From Trichosporon coremiiforme (taxonomy: Eukaryota > Basidiomycota > Tremellomycetes > Trichosporonales > Trichosporonaceae): a stretch of 64,000 nucleotides of DNA. Both the position numbers and the translations under genes were made by a program. A model generated the notes under the pieces. It was given only the letters and a program-made list of their open reading frames with translations. It did not search any database and was not told the origin of the DNA. The stretch spans positions 310,001 through 374,000 of the forward strand of contig BCJJ01000021.1 in the NCBI GenBank assembly GCA_039545355.1, written 5' to 3'. Below, one piece after another: positions 52,502-64,000 of the stretch; position 1 is the first letter of the stretch; every line of letters begins with the position of its first letter.

Positions 52502-55122
52502 ATGAACCCTCCAGTTCCCCCGAGGAAGCAGTTCGCATTCATTAATCACGTCGACCACGATGGACGTCAGTGGTCTGACGCTGAGCGATCCAAATATCGG
52601 CACCACCCGATCTCGGGGCGGGCGGAAGAGATCTGATGCCGATGCGGAAACGCAGCTGGCTCAGCTCCGACGCGACATCGTGCGGTATGCCGATCTCCAC
52701 TGACTATGACACGTCATCATGACGCGTCGGCGGACACGTTGGTGGCCGCGCGCCTCGCCGCCGCCACTCAAGCGGCATTGATCAAAGACAAACACATGAC
52801 CTTTCTCGCGGCCCAACACGGCGGCGGCGCCCGTCTGGCGACTGCGGCGGTGGCGTTGGAGCGGGATATCACGCGTCTCCTGTCGTCCATTCAATCGCCC
52901 GGCTGGCACGTGGAGTCACGACCCATCTCGACTGCCCCCGCCGCTGAGCCGGACAGCGTGGAACGATGGGAGGCGAATCGGTCGCGTCGCATGCGTCCGA
53001 CCAAGGTCTCACGGTAACTACGAGTCGTCCTGAATGGATGTCGTCAACAGGAATCAGAAAAAGCGTACAGAGGGGAGACAAGCTGGCTCACATCCGCAGG
53101 ACAGGTCCTCGCGGCGCAGCTCGACGAGACGGGGAAAACGGGCCGCATGGGTTTAGCCGGCGCCGCCTTATGTGAGGCGATCCATGTCACGAGCCGAACG
53201 GACGTCGCGCCGCTTCCATCCCATCCCATCACAACCCGGCGGGAGATCATCGAGGCCCATCAATCGCACACGATCATGCCCGTCCGCTCAGCGAGTGATC
53301 TCACATCGCCTGCCACATCGATACAGGTTGCATACTGTCGTCATCGTCACCGCCATCCAAGGAGGTTATCGTGGTACCGAACGGGTATGCGGATGTCATG
53401 GGACTCGCGGACCGGCGATGCTGTGCTTGTGTGGACTGTGCTTTGTTCAACGTGAACCGGGCATGCAGAGCCTGGACCTCGACAAGTATACCTGCAATCT
53501 TATGATCCGTCTGCTGGACGTGAGCGAAGACGTGCTGAGCATGCGCGCTTCCCATGTCGTGTCGACAGCGCAGCGGCCAACTTCACCGTCATCCCCGTCG
53601 TCCAAATCGATGTCGTCGCTCGCCCGCCGCCTGGAGACGAGTAGTTTCGTCAAAATTGATTTGCTGTTGAGACTGCTCGCATCTCTTTTGACGAATGTGC
53701 CGAGGACCCCATCATCTCAGGTCCGCCTTCGCGCACCATTACCATACTGGATGCCCGCGCCGTCCTGCTCTCGCCGCACGCGGCCCCATCAACCGATCCG
53801 TCGGCCTGGTCGCAGTCGACAGCTTTTTGATGTCACCTGCGTGCTGCGCTGGCTCTTGCTACAGTGGCATACGCGGCCCCGTGAGATGCATCCCGCCATC
53901 CAGTGCTACTTGACCCACCCGGACCACGGCCGCTACCATCTCCGCCCGTCCGGCCTATCCGATCAGGGGGTGTCCAAAACCATAGCCGATATGGTCATGC
54001 GCCATCTGCACCGCCATATGCGATGGGCGACCGTGCAAGATGCTGCGCAGGCCGTCGTGTTGCTGGAAATGTATCGGCTCGCAATCCCATGCATCCCCCT
54101 GGACACGTATGCGCGGTCGGTCGCTGCATTGGGCATGCAGTATACCGAGCACATCAGTGACGTCCATATTCACAACACGCCACAGACGGCACCGACCATG
54201 TCTGCTGCGGAAGCGATGCCTTTGTTGGTGTTCTATGAGGCCGCGTTGGCCCACTTAGCCACCTTTTCGTCCGTCCCGCGATTCGAGTGGTATGGATTTG
54301 TCGACCAAGCCATGACGCTCTGCGACCACGTTGGCCGCATCGATCTCCGCCGCCGCTTCGGCCATCTCTATCTGAGGGCCTTAGCGCAGCTCCCGCGGAG
54401 TCCACGCACCGTCCTGGCTCGCATCGACATCCTTGTCACCCTGCAACTCACCTCATGCACGAGCGACGAAGTGAAGGAAGTCGAAGGAAAGGAAATACCG
54501 GATATGATGCGCCTGGCGACCCACCATCTCGCAGTGCTCTGCCAGCAAGATTTGATTCGAGCTGAGGAACGCGCTCGTGTGCCGCCATACATGCGCGAAG
54601 TGGCGAGTGTTCAAACCCGCCTGTGCCAGCGCATCCTGAATGCCGTCGCTGTCCTTGGTCAACGCCCCGTGTCGGATACCCAAGTTGAAGCTATGGACCG
54701 CCTGGGCCACGTCGCCCGGACGGCCGTCCACTGATTTCACGCTACGTGGCCACTGCTAGCGTCGTTTGAGCAACCGCATACCGATGAGTGCGAGTCGACG
54801 GCCACGATGGAGCGGCTGGTCAGGAGTCTGATCGAAGTCGATCTCGTACTCGCCCTGCATCGATCAATGCGGCGACCCGATGCCGACACGCTCGGCTTCC
54901 TCGATCATGCCCTCCGGCTCTACCGCGCCGCTGGCGAGCTACCAGCCGGCCTGCCCGCCTGTGCGTTGTACGCTTGTGGCCGGCCACACCAGAACCAAAG
55001 AAGAGTTGGACCAGGTACCGGATACTTTTGCGCGTGCGTGGTTTACAGGCCGGGACTATTCAGTTGCTTCAGCCTTTACTCATGCGCAATTTGAGCGCGA
55101 TAGTACGACTCGAGAGCCGTAA
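52502..55122 (+). pseudogene. decayed or mis-assembled large gene, transcription-factor-like N-terminus
   Basis: Protein-like stretches lie in different plus-strand frames in consistent order. 52502 onward gives RKQFAFINHVDHDGRQWSDA, then in the next frame GGRKRSDADAETQLAQLRRD, resembling the start of fungal C6-less transcription-factor-type proteins ('FxFVN...RSH..RxxR'). About 53090-53320 gives GQVLAAQLDETGKTGRMGLA, then 53464-54734 a long clean frame, then 54807 onward ALHRSMRRPDADTLGFLDHA shifting to RTKEELDQVPDTFARAWFTG. No single intron set was found that repairs all shifts, so a pseudogene or base-calling errors are likely. The function is not established. Confidence 0.4.
53464..54734 (+). 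CDS. longest clean frame within the decayed locus, about 423 aa
   Basis: From MQSLDLDKYTCNL to HVARTAVH. It contains RLLDVSEDVLSMRASHVVST, LFDVTCVLRWLLLQWHTRPR, SKTIADMVMRHLHRHMRWAT and QAMTLCDHVGRIDLRRRFGH: mixed helical, no membrane segment, unrecognised family. The upstream extension of this frame (from 53172) has Arg/Ser-rich composition unlike coding sequence. Likely the middle of the larger decayed gene at 52502-55122. Confidence 0.35.
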
Positions 55123-56019
55123 CATCGGGCCGCGGCAGTGTCGGTCTCTGCGCTTGCATACTGGAGTCAGTCACGGCGCTCACTGTGCAGTAGTTAAGCC
55201 GTCGCTATCGTATGCAACCCATTGCCTGGCGACACTCCGTGCTCGGCACCAAACAAGTATAGGCTGAACGAGAAGGGTGAGCCCAGACACTTGACCTGCC
55301 CTCGACCAGGCCGCCCCTGGCTCCCCCGGGGTTGAGCAGAAGGGAACACCGCGCCGATGGTTGCCGCGCCTCTGCGTTGTGTGCCGGTGCGCCAACAGTC
55401 GCCGTGCCTGCCTTAGAGCCAGCGTGTGCCTGACTAGTTACTATTCGAAAATGATGAATGCCGGATAAAGCAATGACTGCAAAGCATGTGATGCTCTCAT
55501 GGTGGGGCTTGCTTAGGTCCCGCAACTCGAGTGCCAGAACTCGACGGACCACGGAACTTAGGAACGAACTCACCAATCAGATAACGAAACGACAATCAAC
55601 CGACCCATCCAATTGAAGCCACGCGGACGTAGAGCGCAGCCAGCATCATGGGGAGGTCCTTGACAACCCCAATCAACGCACATCGCCCCGCCCGCCGCGT
55701 GCCTCCGCATTCGACCTTCCCCCACCCGTTACACATACCCTGCGTGACGAACCTAGACCTGACGAAACAGCGTGCTGCTTGCTTCGAGTCTCGGTCTCTG
55801 CCTCGGTGAGCTTGCATGGGATCCACGGGAAACCACCGGAATTTGCAAATAACGGCGACAGGATGTATGCCGGTGTGGCGAAGTGAAGGCGATATCCGGG
55901 ATCGTCGCGAAGTTCCATCGCTCGCGACCTTCGGCGAACCTTGAGGAGCATGTCGGCGAGCCGCGAGGCGGAGCAGGGGGGCAATGGTGAGCGGTATGCA
56001 TGTGCCTATACAAAAAGAG
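55123..56019. other. intergenic
   Basis: No gene supported. Confidence 0.4.
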
Positions 56020-56128
56020 TCTCTCCACTGTGAGTCGAACACAGGACCTGCGGATTTCTCACCCATTTGGGTGGGAGGATGGTTTAACCAATTACAGTCC
56101 GACGCTCTACCAACTGAGCTATAGAGAG
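56020..56128 (-). tRNA. tRNA-Tyr(GTA) with 36-nt intron
   Basis: Minus-strand gene with the same mature sequence as 43504-43613: acceptor CTCTCTA/TGGAGAG, discriminator A at 56020, anticodon GTA, intron 56056-56091, T5 terminator at 56012-56016. The two introns differ almost entirely in sequence. No LTR is found about 54 bp upstream. Confidence 0.9.
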
Positions 56129-57250
56129 GGAACATTATTCGCTGATGATGAGGCGTACCGCTGGTATAAGAAGCTTCAGCTTCATTGTCACGTGACCTTC
56201 GACTTGTGGCAGTAGCGGCGGTGAACTGAGGTTACTACCAATCTGAACGGCCCGATTCACACTCTTCGAAGGTTTCTGATCGTGATGTTGAGCCATAGTG
56301 ATGACGGTAAACATGTGAAAACATTTGCTGTTAATGAACCCGAGGTGTGAGACCGGAATTGCTAAACATGGTTGTTGGTCGTCGCAAGAAAGCCACAGTA
56401 CGGACGCGATCCGATGCGGTCTTGAGCAGGGACTCGAGAGCATATTTGCAGATGGTTCATTCCAGTGCCGGTGCTGAGTAGTACTTGCGGCTGCATACTG
56501 TTGCTTCGGTTCTGGTCGCAGCACGCAGAGTATGCTCTGCGATGGGCGACAGTGAACATGATTTGCTTACTAACGTTCTTCGCCTTCGCTTAAGATCCGG
56601 CGCTACCGGTGGCGTTCACGGGAGCAGCGGACAGGATGTTCTCCGCTTTTCGAACGGCCGGGGAAGTCCGGCAATGATGAGGAGGGTCCTGCTGCCTCAC
56701 AGTCTGGACTGTCGCATGAGCTGCGATTGTCGTTACGCGCCTTTCTGGCTACCTATGATAACCAAGGACCTACAGCCCCCGGAGAAAGAGTTTGTGCCTC
56801 GGAGGGAAGAGGGATGTGAGGTTGCAGGCGTGAGCGGTGCCGCAGCGTTGAGTCAGGAGTGGGCGAGGAAGACACGCGAAAGCGCATACGCTACCCTGCC
56901 GATCAAGTGGCGGGACAATCGGCAGAAGTGCAGACAGGCGTCCACGCTGGAACAGAGTGTGGCGCCATGGCTGCCGTGTTGGGTCGACAGAGGAGCTCAT
57001 GGCACTCTGGACAACAAAACCACCCGTCATTGTCCAACAGCAGACGCCGCAGGCCCTTCTCACCTTTATGGCTCGTCTCACTACGGGCTGCAGCGCAGGT
57101 ATCCCAACGAGCTGACATGATACTCAATGCATAATTGTACATTTACATGGGTCCTTTCGACCTGAAGTTATGGCTGCGACGGGTGCCTTTTCCTATCTAA
57201 CATCACCAGCGTTCTCTCTCGACAGTCTCAGTACTTTCACTATAACCTTC
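56129..57250. other. intergenic, 1.1 kb
   Basis: Upstream of tRNA-Tyr and 3' of PRP8. The ORF at 56485-57120 has no family features. Confidence 0.4.
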
Positions 57251-60200
57251 TTACTCCAGGGCGTTCTCGACGTCCGCTGCGTCGTCACCGCCCTCCAGCG
57301 ACGCGAAGTTGAGGAACGCCGACGGACGGTGGATGGGCGCCCAGAAGGGCTGGGGCTTGTCCAGAGTCATGGTGTAGGCGATCTTGTCCGACCATGACTG
57401 GGTCAGGCCGACACCGTAGTTCCAGACACCGCCCTCAGGGACGAGGGTGGAGCCGAGGATACGGTCGGACAGCAGAAGCTGGACGCGGTTAGCCATGCTC
57501 GGGTTGAAACCAGAGTTGGCGACGACGTCCTCGTTCTTGCGGCCCCATTCGAAACCGGTGACGGTGAGCTCCCACGCGTTCAGCGACACGGAACCGGGGG
57601 TGAACGCGGCCGTGATACAGATCGAGTTCGGTCCCCAGGACGGGTTCGCCGCCATGATCTTCGCCTGCGTCGTGAGGTCGGCGGGCGAGAGGTGGTTGAG
57701 CTCCTGGCTCTGGGTCTTGATCCAGCCCAGGGGCTCGAGGTCCTTGAGCAGGAACTCGTGCTTGGGGAGGGCCAGGGGCAGGTCGACACCGTTGGCGGTA
57801 CCACGCTGAGGGATCCAGGCAATGGCCTTGATCTCCTTGACCTGCTTGTTGTCCGGCGGCGAGGAGCCAAAGAGGTAGCCGACGACCTGGGTGCGCAGGT
57901 CAGCCGAGACGACAAACGTGCGGAGGACGTTCTTTGGCAGAATGTAAGTGTAGCTGCCAGCCTCGTCCTTGACCTCGTCATTGCCAACGTAAAGGTGGTT
58001 GCAACGGAGGGGCAGGTTGGTGGCCGAGATGGCCCGCACGCGCCAGTCGGACTTGGATGCGAATGTCTGCTGCTCGTACTGCGTCGAGGTGACGGTCTGG
58101 ATAACGTCTCCGTGGATGTTGGTCGTCTGCGTCTGAACCGCAGTGACCTGGGCGCTAGCGTCGGCGCTCTTGTCGATCTCGGCCATCTGCTGGCGTTGGA
58201 TCGAAGGAGCCTGGATCTCCATACCGAGAATGATGTCTCGGATCTCTGAAGCGGTGAGCGACGCAACGTTGACGCTGTTGCGCTTGCCGAAGTCAGTGAG
58301 AATGACGTCCTTCAGGGCGACTTCGACCTTCATCCACTCCTCGTCCGAGAGAGTAGGCCAGATGTGGTACGACTCGGTGACAGTGTTGCGGTCCGGTCGA
58401 AGGATGATCTTGGCCTTCTCGTTGTTGACGTGGAGCGCACGCAGGATGAGGATGAGACGCGAGAACGCCGTGTAGCTCGAAATGCTCTTCAACCAGTCGT
58501 CGTACAGGTTGAAGAGGACGAGCTGGGGCTGCGACGCCTTGAGGATGAGGTCACCGAACTTCTCGAGCTTGAGCGTAGCCTGGAAGGGCAGCTGCAGCTC
58601 GGATCCCTTGATGACGATGTTGGGGAAGTCGAGCAAGTGCACCTCAAGAGGGTCAAGCATACCCTTACGTGTGACGACGATCTGCTTGGGCTGCTCCTCG
58701 ACGGGAAGCGAACGAATAAGCGCAGCGACCTCCTCAGCAGTCTTCCACTTGGCGAGCTGACCAAGACGCTTCTGACCAGCCCACACCGATGTGTGAATGA
58801 TCTTGAGGAAGAGCTGTCCGGTACGAGGGTTGAAGATGAAGATCGCACCGTTGATGGGCTTGGTCGTAAGGTTACCCTCGAAGGTCTTGTGGATCGTGAC
58901 ACGGTACACGTTGGTGTCGTCGACGAACCAAATGACCTGGTTGGAGAACAGCTCGGAGTAGTTCGACGAGTTGAGGTATGGCTCGGTTGGTTCCGAAGAG
59001 TAGAGCTGGAGCGCCTTGCGGATACGTTCACGCAGAACGTACAGCGCGGGGTTCGCCTTCATAATCTTTGTCATTGCCTGCTGCATGAGCGGCTTCAGAC
59101 CAGTGAACCATGTACCGTAACCGGCGTAGATGTTGTACGCGAGGTCGATGGCAATCAGGGTACCTGTAGGCGAGGGATAAATCGACTGCGAGTCGCTCGA
59201 GTAATCGAGGTACTTAGCACGGGCGTAACGCTCAATGTCGTGCGAGTCGAAGTCGCCCCAACGGAGCTGGACATCAATCCAGAACTTGTTGGACGTCGTT
59301 CCGTCGTGGGTGTCGCGGTTATCGTTCAGGAGAGACGGGCGCGTTATCATGAACTTGTGCGAGGCGAAGAGCAGGATGTCCGACGCCGACGAGTTCATCT
59401 TGTACGACTTTCGCGGGTGGATCGTCTCCTTCTGCACCGACTCGATACCGAGTGCCTCCATCTCCTGGTCGAGAACCTGACACAGGTCCATGACGACGGA
59501 CTCGTGAATCTTCTGCCACAAGTGCGCACGGAAGATCTGGATAAGGGAGATCTGGGGTTAGCGGCACACAGCAATCGCTCTTCTCACCTTCAAAGTCGGC
59601 AGCTTTCCGTGCATGAAGCATCCCGTAAGATCCAACTGTACCTGGAAGCCGATGTAGATGTTGGCACGCTGCGTGGATTAGCTGTATTCTCAGGAGAAAG
59701 CATGTAGAAGAGCATAGAGAGAGAGACGTGAAGGAGGGCAAAGATGGTAGACAGGGGTGGAGGTGGAGGTGGAGGTGGAGGACGGAAGCAAATGCTGCAA
59801 CACCTTGGTAGCTCTCCACGAGAGTCCAACTCGCCTAGGATCAGTTCGCAACTCACATTTATAGTAGGACTCCACCAGAGGGTGAAGCGGCGGTTCGGGA
59901 TCTGCGAGAGGCCCGATCTGCGAAAGTTAGCAACTTGCACTCAATACTGGACAAAAACCTTTGGGCGTTGGTGAGCTATGGGGCGTCAGTAGAGTCCAAA
60001 ACACGAAGATTAGAAGTGCCGGCGAGCTGCGGATACAACTCGGCAGTCACCCTCAACTTACCTTCTTGAACTTCATAGACTCCTCGAAGCCCGAGGATTT
60101 CTCCCAGAAAAGCCTGGAAAGGGTCAGCAAGTTTATTGCCAGTTCAGCAGTTGCCCAAACTTACCCTTCCCAACTGTGTGTCGGTAAGAGTGGTGCGTGT

Positions 60201-63200
60201 AGTTAGGTCCATGGTTCGTGTTGTAACGTGAGAAGAGGACATGGGGAAGGCACAAAGGGGCAAAGCCATGATGGATGAGCGGCACGGGAGCAAAGACAAG
60301 ACACGTGCAGTGTGGGATGAAGTGGTCATATTCGAATTTAGTGGTCAGCGCGGGACACAAGATAATGGATGGAAAACGTACCTAGGGAAACCAGTCGCCT
60401 TGAAGAGCGAGTGCTCGAGAACACCCTCTACACCACCGAGCGCAGCGATGACGTCTACACGGTAGCTGTTCAGGTTCCAGAGCTTACCGTCGTGACGATT
60501 GTTCGTCCAGCTGAAGGGGTTCGCACGCAGACGGTGGTACTGCTGGAACGCAGTACGGACACGCCATCCCTTGTCGTAAGCGAGCGTGTGGCGGTCCTTC
60601 TGGAACAGCGTGTTGATACGCGGGATACCACGGTCCCACGAGTCCTCGAGGTCCTCGAGCGTGAGGCGACGGTTGGCGGCAGCCGCCTCGGCACGTTTCT
60701 GCGCATAGTCCGTCCAGACACGGGCCGAGTCGTGGAACTCGGACTCCCAAGGCTGAATGTAGCGGTACAGGTTGGGGATGAGCTGGTCCGTCTCGTGTGT
60801 CATACCAGAGCGGAAGTGCGAGATGCCTCCACCGTCGGTCTGCTTCGACCAACGCAGGTCCGAGGTGGGGATGAGGACGAAGCCCATCGAGAGCATACCG
60901 AGACCACCGAGCTCCTTGGGCGAGTAGAAGACGGCGGGCGGGAAACGCGAAGGCATCTTCGAATTGAGACCGACCTTGACACGGGTCTGGACCTTGTTCT
61001 CGGCCTTGACGAGGGCATCGAGGAGCTCGGGCGTCGTGACGACCGCCTCACGGTAGTAAGTCATGAGACCGATCAGGGCCGTGTTCCACTTGTTGATGAT
61101 CTTGGAGAACGTCGCGGAACCAGAAGACATGAGGATCTGGCGGATACGGTTGTTGAACTCCTGGATGCCCTGGTCCGACACACGCAGGAATGCCTGCGCG
61201 GTGCGCTCCTTGGTGCTCTCCTGGACGAGGTTCCAGCAACCATCGGCGAGCGAGTACTGCTCGCCGTTCTCAGTGCGGCAGCGGGGCAGGATGCGCACCT
61301 CGAAGCCGCTCATGGAGAAGAGGAGCTGTGGGTTGTCCTTCGAGTAGACCGAGCACATGGTATCCTCCCACTCGATCGTCGTGAGGGAGCGCGGGAGCGA
61401 GTTCTTGACGTTCCAGAACACGGCGCGTCCGAGGTTGACGTCGTGCTTGTTGAGACGCATGCGGCAGTCACGTGGCCAGCAGCGAACCGTGTTGTAGCCA
61501 ACGACGTTCTGGTTGTTCGGGTCGGGGTTCGCCGACAGGAACCGCTGGATAAGGTCACGCGACTCTTCGGCCGTGAAGCGGAACAGGATGTGGATGCGGT
61601 CGATGTAACGCGAGTAGAAGCGAATCGGGTGGCGGGTCTCGGTCGCGCGGTCGCGGTACTGCAGGAATCCGTTGGGAGCCTGGGGCGGGCCTGCCATCTC
61701 GGAGGCACGCTGCAGACCCAAGATTAGCAGGTCGAGAACGAGACCGTAGTACTGGACGACAAAACTCGAGAACTGGAGACCACGGATCAAACCGTACGCG
61801 TTGATGTGCGTCATGTCCTTGAAGGTTAGGGTCATGTTGTTCTTCGCTGTGATGTAGTCGGCCAAGTTGTGGTCGAGAATGAGACGAAGGAGACGGTTAA
61901 GAAGCGTCAGGTCGACCTTCTCGTACATCCTCGAGAGGACCGTCTGCATCATAACGACGCACTCGCCCTCGCTCGTGTCCCAGACGTCGGTCAGGTTATT
62001 GATACCCTGGCACCACTTGTACACAAGCAGGGGAGGGGGCTCCGAGTCGGCAGGCTTGATCCACGCTGGGAACAGGTGGCGCTTGTCGGCCTCATACCAC
62101 AGGAACTGGTCAAGGTAGGCATCGGTAATCTTCTCGACGGGCTCGATGTCGTAGCAAGGGATGAGCTTTTCGTACGTGTCAAAGAACTCGATACCGGCCT
62201 CCTTGAACGCGCGCTGCGTCAGCAGAAGACGCTTGATACGCGAAAGACACTCGTGCGGGTTGTCGTACGCCTGCTCCACCAGCGCGAGCTCTTCACGCTG
62301 CGACTGATTCAGACGACCATGCACACTGTACGCCTCCTTCAGCTTCTCGAGCGCAAGCACGAGCAGCTTGGTGTCATGCTTGTACGACAGAGGCGGGAAG
62401 GGGATCGGCGCAAACTTGCGGCTCTCCAGCCAGTGGACGGTGGAGGTATAGATCGCGACGGCCTCCTCCGATGAAATATATGGTCCGTCCTTGAGGTATG
62501 CGTTCTGACGCTCCTGCTCAGCCTTGAGGTAAAGACGCGTGAGACGGCCGAGGTTCTTGCGCACGACAGCCTTGTCGACAGTAGCACCGCGGCGAATACG
62601 CTCGCGGTTGAAGTGCGCCACAGAAGTCCACCAATCCGCCTTGCTCTTGACGTAACGGAGGATGATGTTCTCGATCGCAGCAGGCATTCCTGGCACACGC
62701 CACGGGATGTTCGCCTTCCAACTTGACGTCAGCTCTGATCACAAAAACATTTCACTCACCAGCGCCAAGCCTCCGAAAGGTGCTGCAGAATGGTCTTGGC
62801 CTTGTTCTGCTTGATGCCCTCGGGCATCATGTCGAGAATGTCGTGCATGACGGCGGCACGAAGCTCAAGGTCGAAGTGTGACTCGACCCTCTGTTTCGTC
62901 ACGGTCGAGGCCGGACCCTTGGAGTTTCGGCCCTCGAATTGACGCGCCAACAAATTGCCGAGCCAGCGCTCCAGGAGCGGGATGATGCCGCGCATGAAGA
63001 AGAGCCAGACACGCCATCCGGGCTGCCAGAAACCGACACCGGGACCCTTTCCGACGGGACCGGTGTTGAAGCGGTAGTAGATGAGGTGCTTCAGATCCTT
63101 GGTCATACGGATCTGGCGCATGAGCTTGTACTTGTATCGGTACATGCCGGTCAGCTGACCGACGTGCGCGAACATGTACTGCAGACCATCGGCGAGCTGG

Positions 63201-64000
63201 AATGCGTCGACGTTGCCGAGGCGGAACTGGACGTGGGCGTCGACGATGAGCTTCGTGAGACGGAGAATTTCACGGATCAGGTGGAACGCGTTACCGAATC
63301 GCGACTTCTTGCGCTCCTTCGTCGTCAGAGTCTTGATCGGCTTCAGGTTCAGGTTATAGTCGAGGTGAAGGTAGTTAAGGTTCTTGCGGTGGATGAGCAG
63401 ATTCAGCATGTTGTAACCCTGTCTGCACACCTGAAGACCGGCTTCCACCCAGTCCAGCGTCGTCGACTGGAAGAACTTGGTGTTCTTCAGCGAGCGGAAC
63501 AGGTTGCGCTTCAGACCAGACTTCGGGCCCTTCTTGTGCAGCTCGTTCAGGACGTAGACCTTGAGGAGCTTCTGATAGGAGACACGAACCTTCACCGGCT
63601 GGTCAGGGGGGCAGTGCTCCAGGTAGAAGTTCTTCAGCATCGCCACGTCCTGGGCGCGACGCATGCGTCCACTGCGCTGGTTGTACGGGTACGGGGCCCA
63701 GTAGAGTGCGATTGAGTCGGCCGTGTATTCGTTCTCGAGCTCCTTCTCCGCCAGGAACGGCTCCAGCTCGTCTGGGAGCTCAAACTCGTCATCGTCCTCG
63801 TCGTTGCCGTAGCCGAACACGCGGTCCTCGTGCGGGACGAGCTCCTTATGAGCCTCGGTCACGACACGCTGCGAAATCGGGTTGATCATCGGGTCAAAGT
63901 AGAACGCTGGGAGATCGGGGTCGTCCGTCTTGATGTACACATTCTTGGGCTCGTGGTAGAGGTCGATGTGGACGGATCGCGGAAGCGAGTTGTACAGGTG
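57251..64000 (-). CDS. PRP8: pre-mRNA-splicing factor Prp8 (U5 snRNP), 5' end outside window, at least 8 exons
   Basis: Proposed exons here are complement(57251..59551, 59588..59668, 59857..59917, 59959..59975, 60062..60113, 60165..60173, 60382..62721, 62760..>64000). Protein blocks are nearly universal in Prp8: [92 protein letters not shown], then the RNase H-like domain ([33 protein letters not shown]), and the C-terminal Jab1/MPN domain that contacts Brr2. Prp8 scaffolds the catalytic U2/U6 RNA of the spliceosome. A 9-nt exon supplies Ser-Trp-Glu-Gly and a 17-nt exon Leu-Thr-Asn-Ala-Gln-Arg; without them two highly conserved segments would be missing. Introns are 36-208 nt. The C-terminus ends [11 protein letters not shown]. 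The N-terminal third lies beyond 64000. Confidence 0.93.
59756..59779. repeat. (GGTGGA)4 in a PRP8 intron
   Basis: Four perfect hexamer copies on the plus strand, within the 188-nt intron between exons at 59588-59668 and 59857-59917. Confidence 0.9.

Noticed and set aside
58364..63715. Long plus-strand ORFs opposite PRP8 (58364-59707, 60369-61727, 62939-63715)
   Set aside because: Antisense shadows of a highly conserved gene, with no family features.

Overview
The window is nuclear DNA of a basidiomycete yeast or filamentous fungus, most likely a tremellomycete of the Trichosporonales type. That placement is an inference. It rests on C-ending codon use, dense and very short introns (36-60 nt is common, GTRAGT donors, a CTAAC branch point only 4-9 nt before AG), and the overall character of the proteins. 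About twenty protein genes, seven tRNA genes, three solo LTRs, a Fanzor relic and one scaffold gap can be supported.

0-6 kb: a strong hairpin at the very start, the tubulin cofactor C gene, an intron-bearing tRNA-Glu(CTC), a proline-rich unknown, then three tRNA-Arg(ACG) genes. Two of these have a solo LTR inserted exactly 53 bp upstream of the tRNA 5' end. 6-22 kb: a DAL5-type anion transporter divergent from a TauD-type dioxygenase, a five-exon cysteine-rich CYSTM peptide gene, a six-exon triose-phosphate/nucleotide-sugar-type transporter, and three unknown genes (one single-pass membrane protein, one coiled coil).

22-26.3 kb: a fourth tRNA-Arg(ACG) with a third solo LTR 55 bp upstream, then ribosomal protein uL2. 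A 100-N gap interrupts this region and 1,359 bp are repeated on both sides of it, which looks like unmerged contig ends rather than a real duplication. 27-48 kb: prolyl-tRNA synthetase with two in-frame starts (mitochondrial and cytosolic), coatomer zeta whose first exon is only the ATG, an unknown four-exon gene, a RING/SIM protein, kinetochore Dsn1 divergent from Get1, a 2-Cys peroxiredoxin that needs a 3-nt microexon to restore its catalytic Thr, tRNA-Tyr(GTA), and a C2H2 zinc-finger protein.

49-55 kb is the accessory part: a frameshifted Fanzor (eukaryotic TnpB relative) with altered catalytic residues, a zinc alcohol dehydrogenase preceded by three TGACGTCA sites, and a decayed gene with several frame changes. 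56-64 kb: a second tRNA-Tyr(GTA), then the 3' two-thirds of PRP8 (core spliceosome), cut by the window end. PRP8 contains a 9-nt and a 17-nt microexon.

The most striking signals are (i) position-specific, orientation-independent LTR-retrotransposon integration about 54 bp upstream of tRNA-Arg genes, (ii) coding microexons of 3, 9 and 17 nt that are invisible to ORF scanning, and (iii) the inactivated Fanzor. Splice sites given here were read by eye from frame and family knowledge and have not been tested against RNA.
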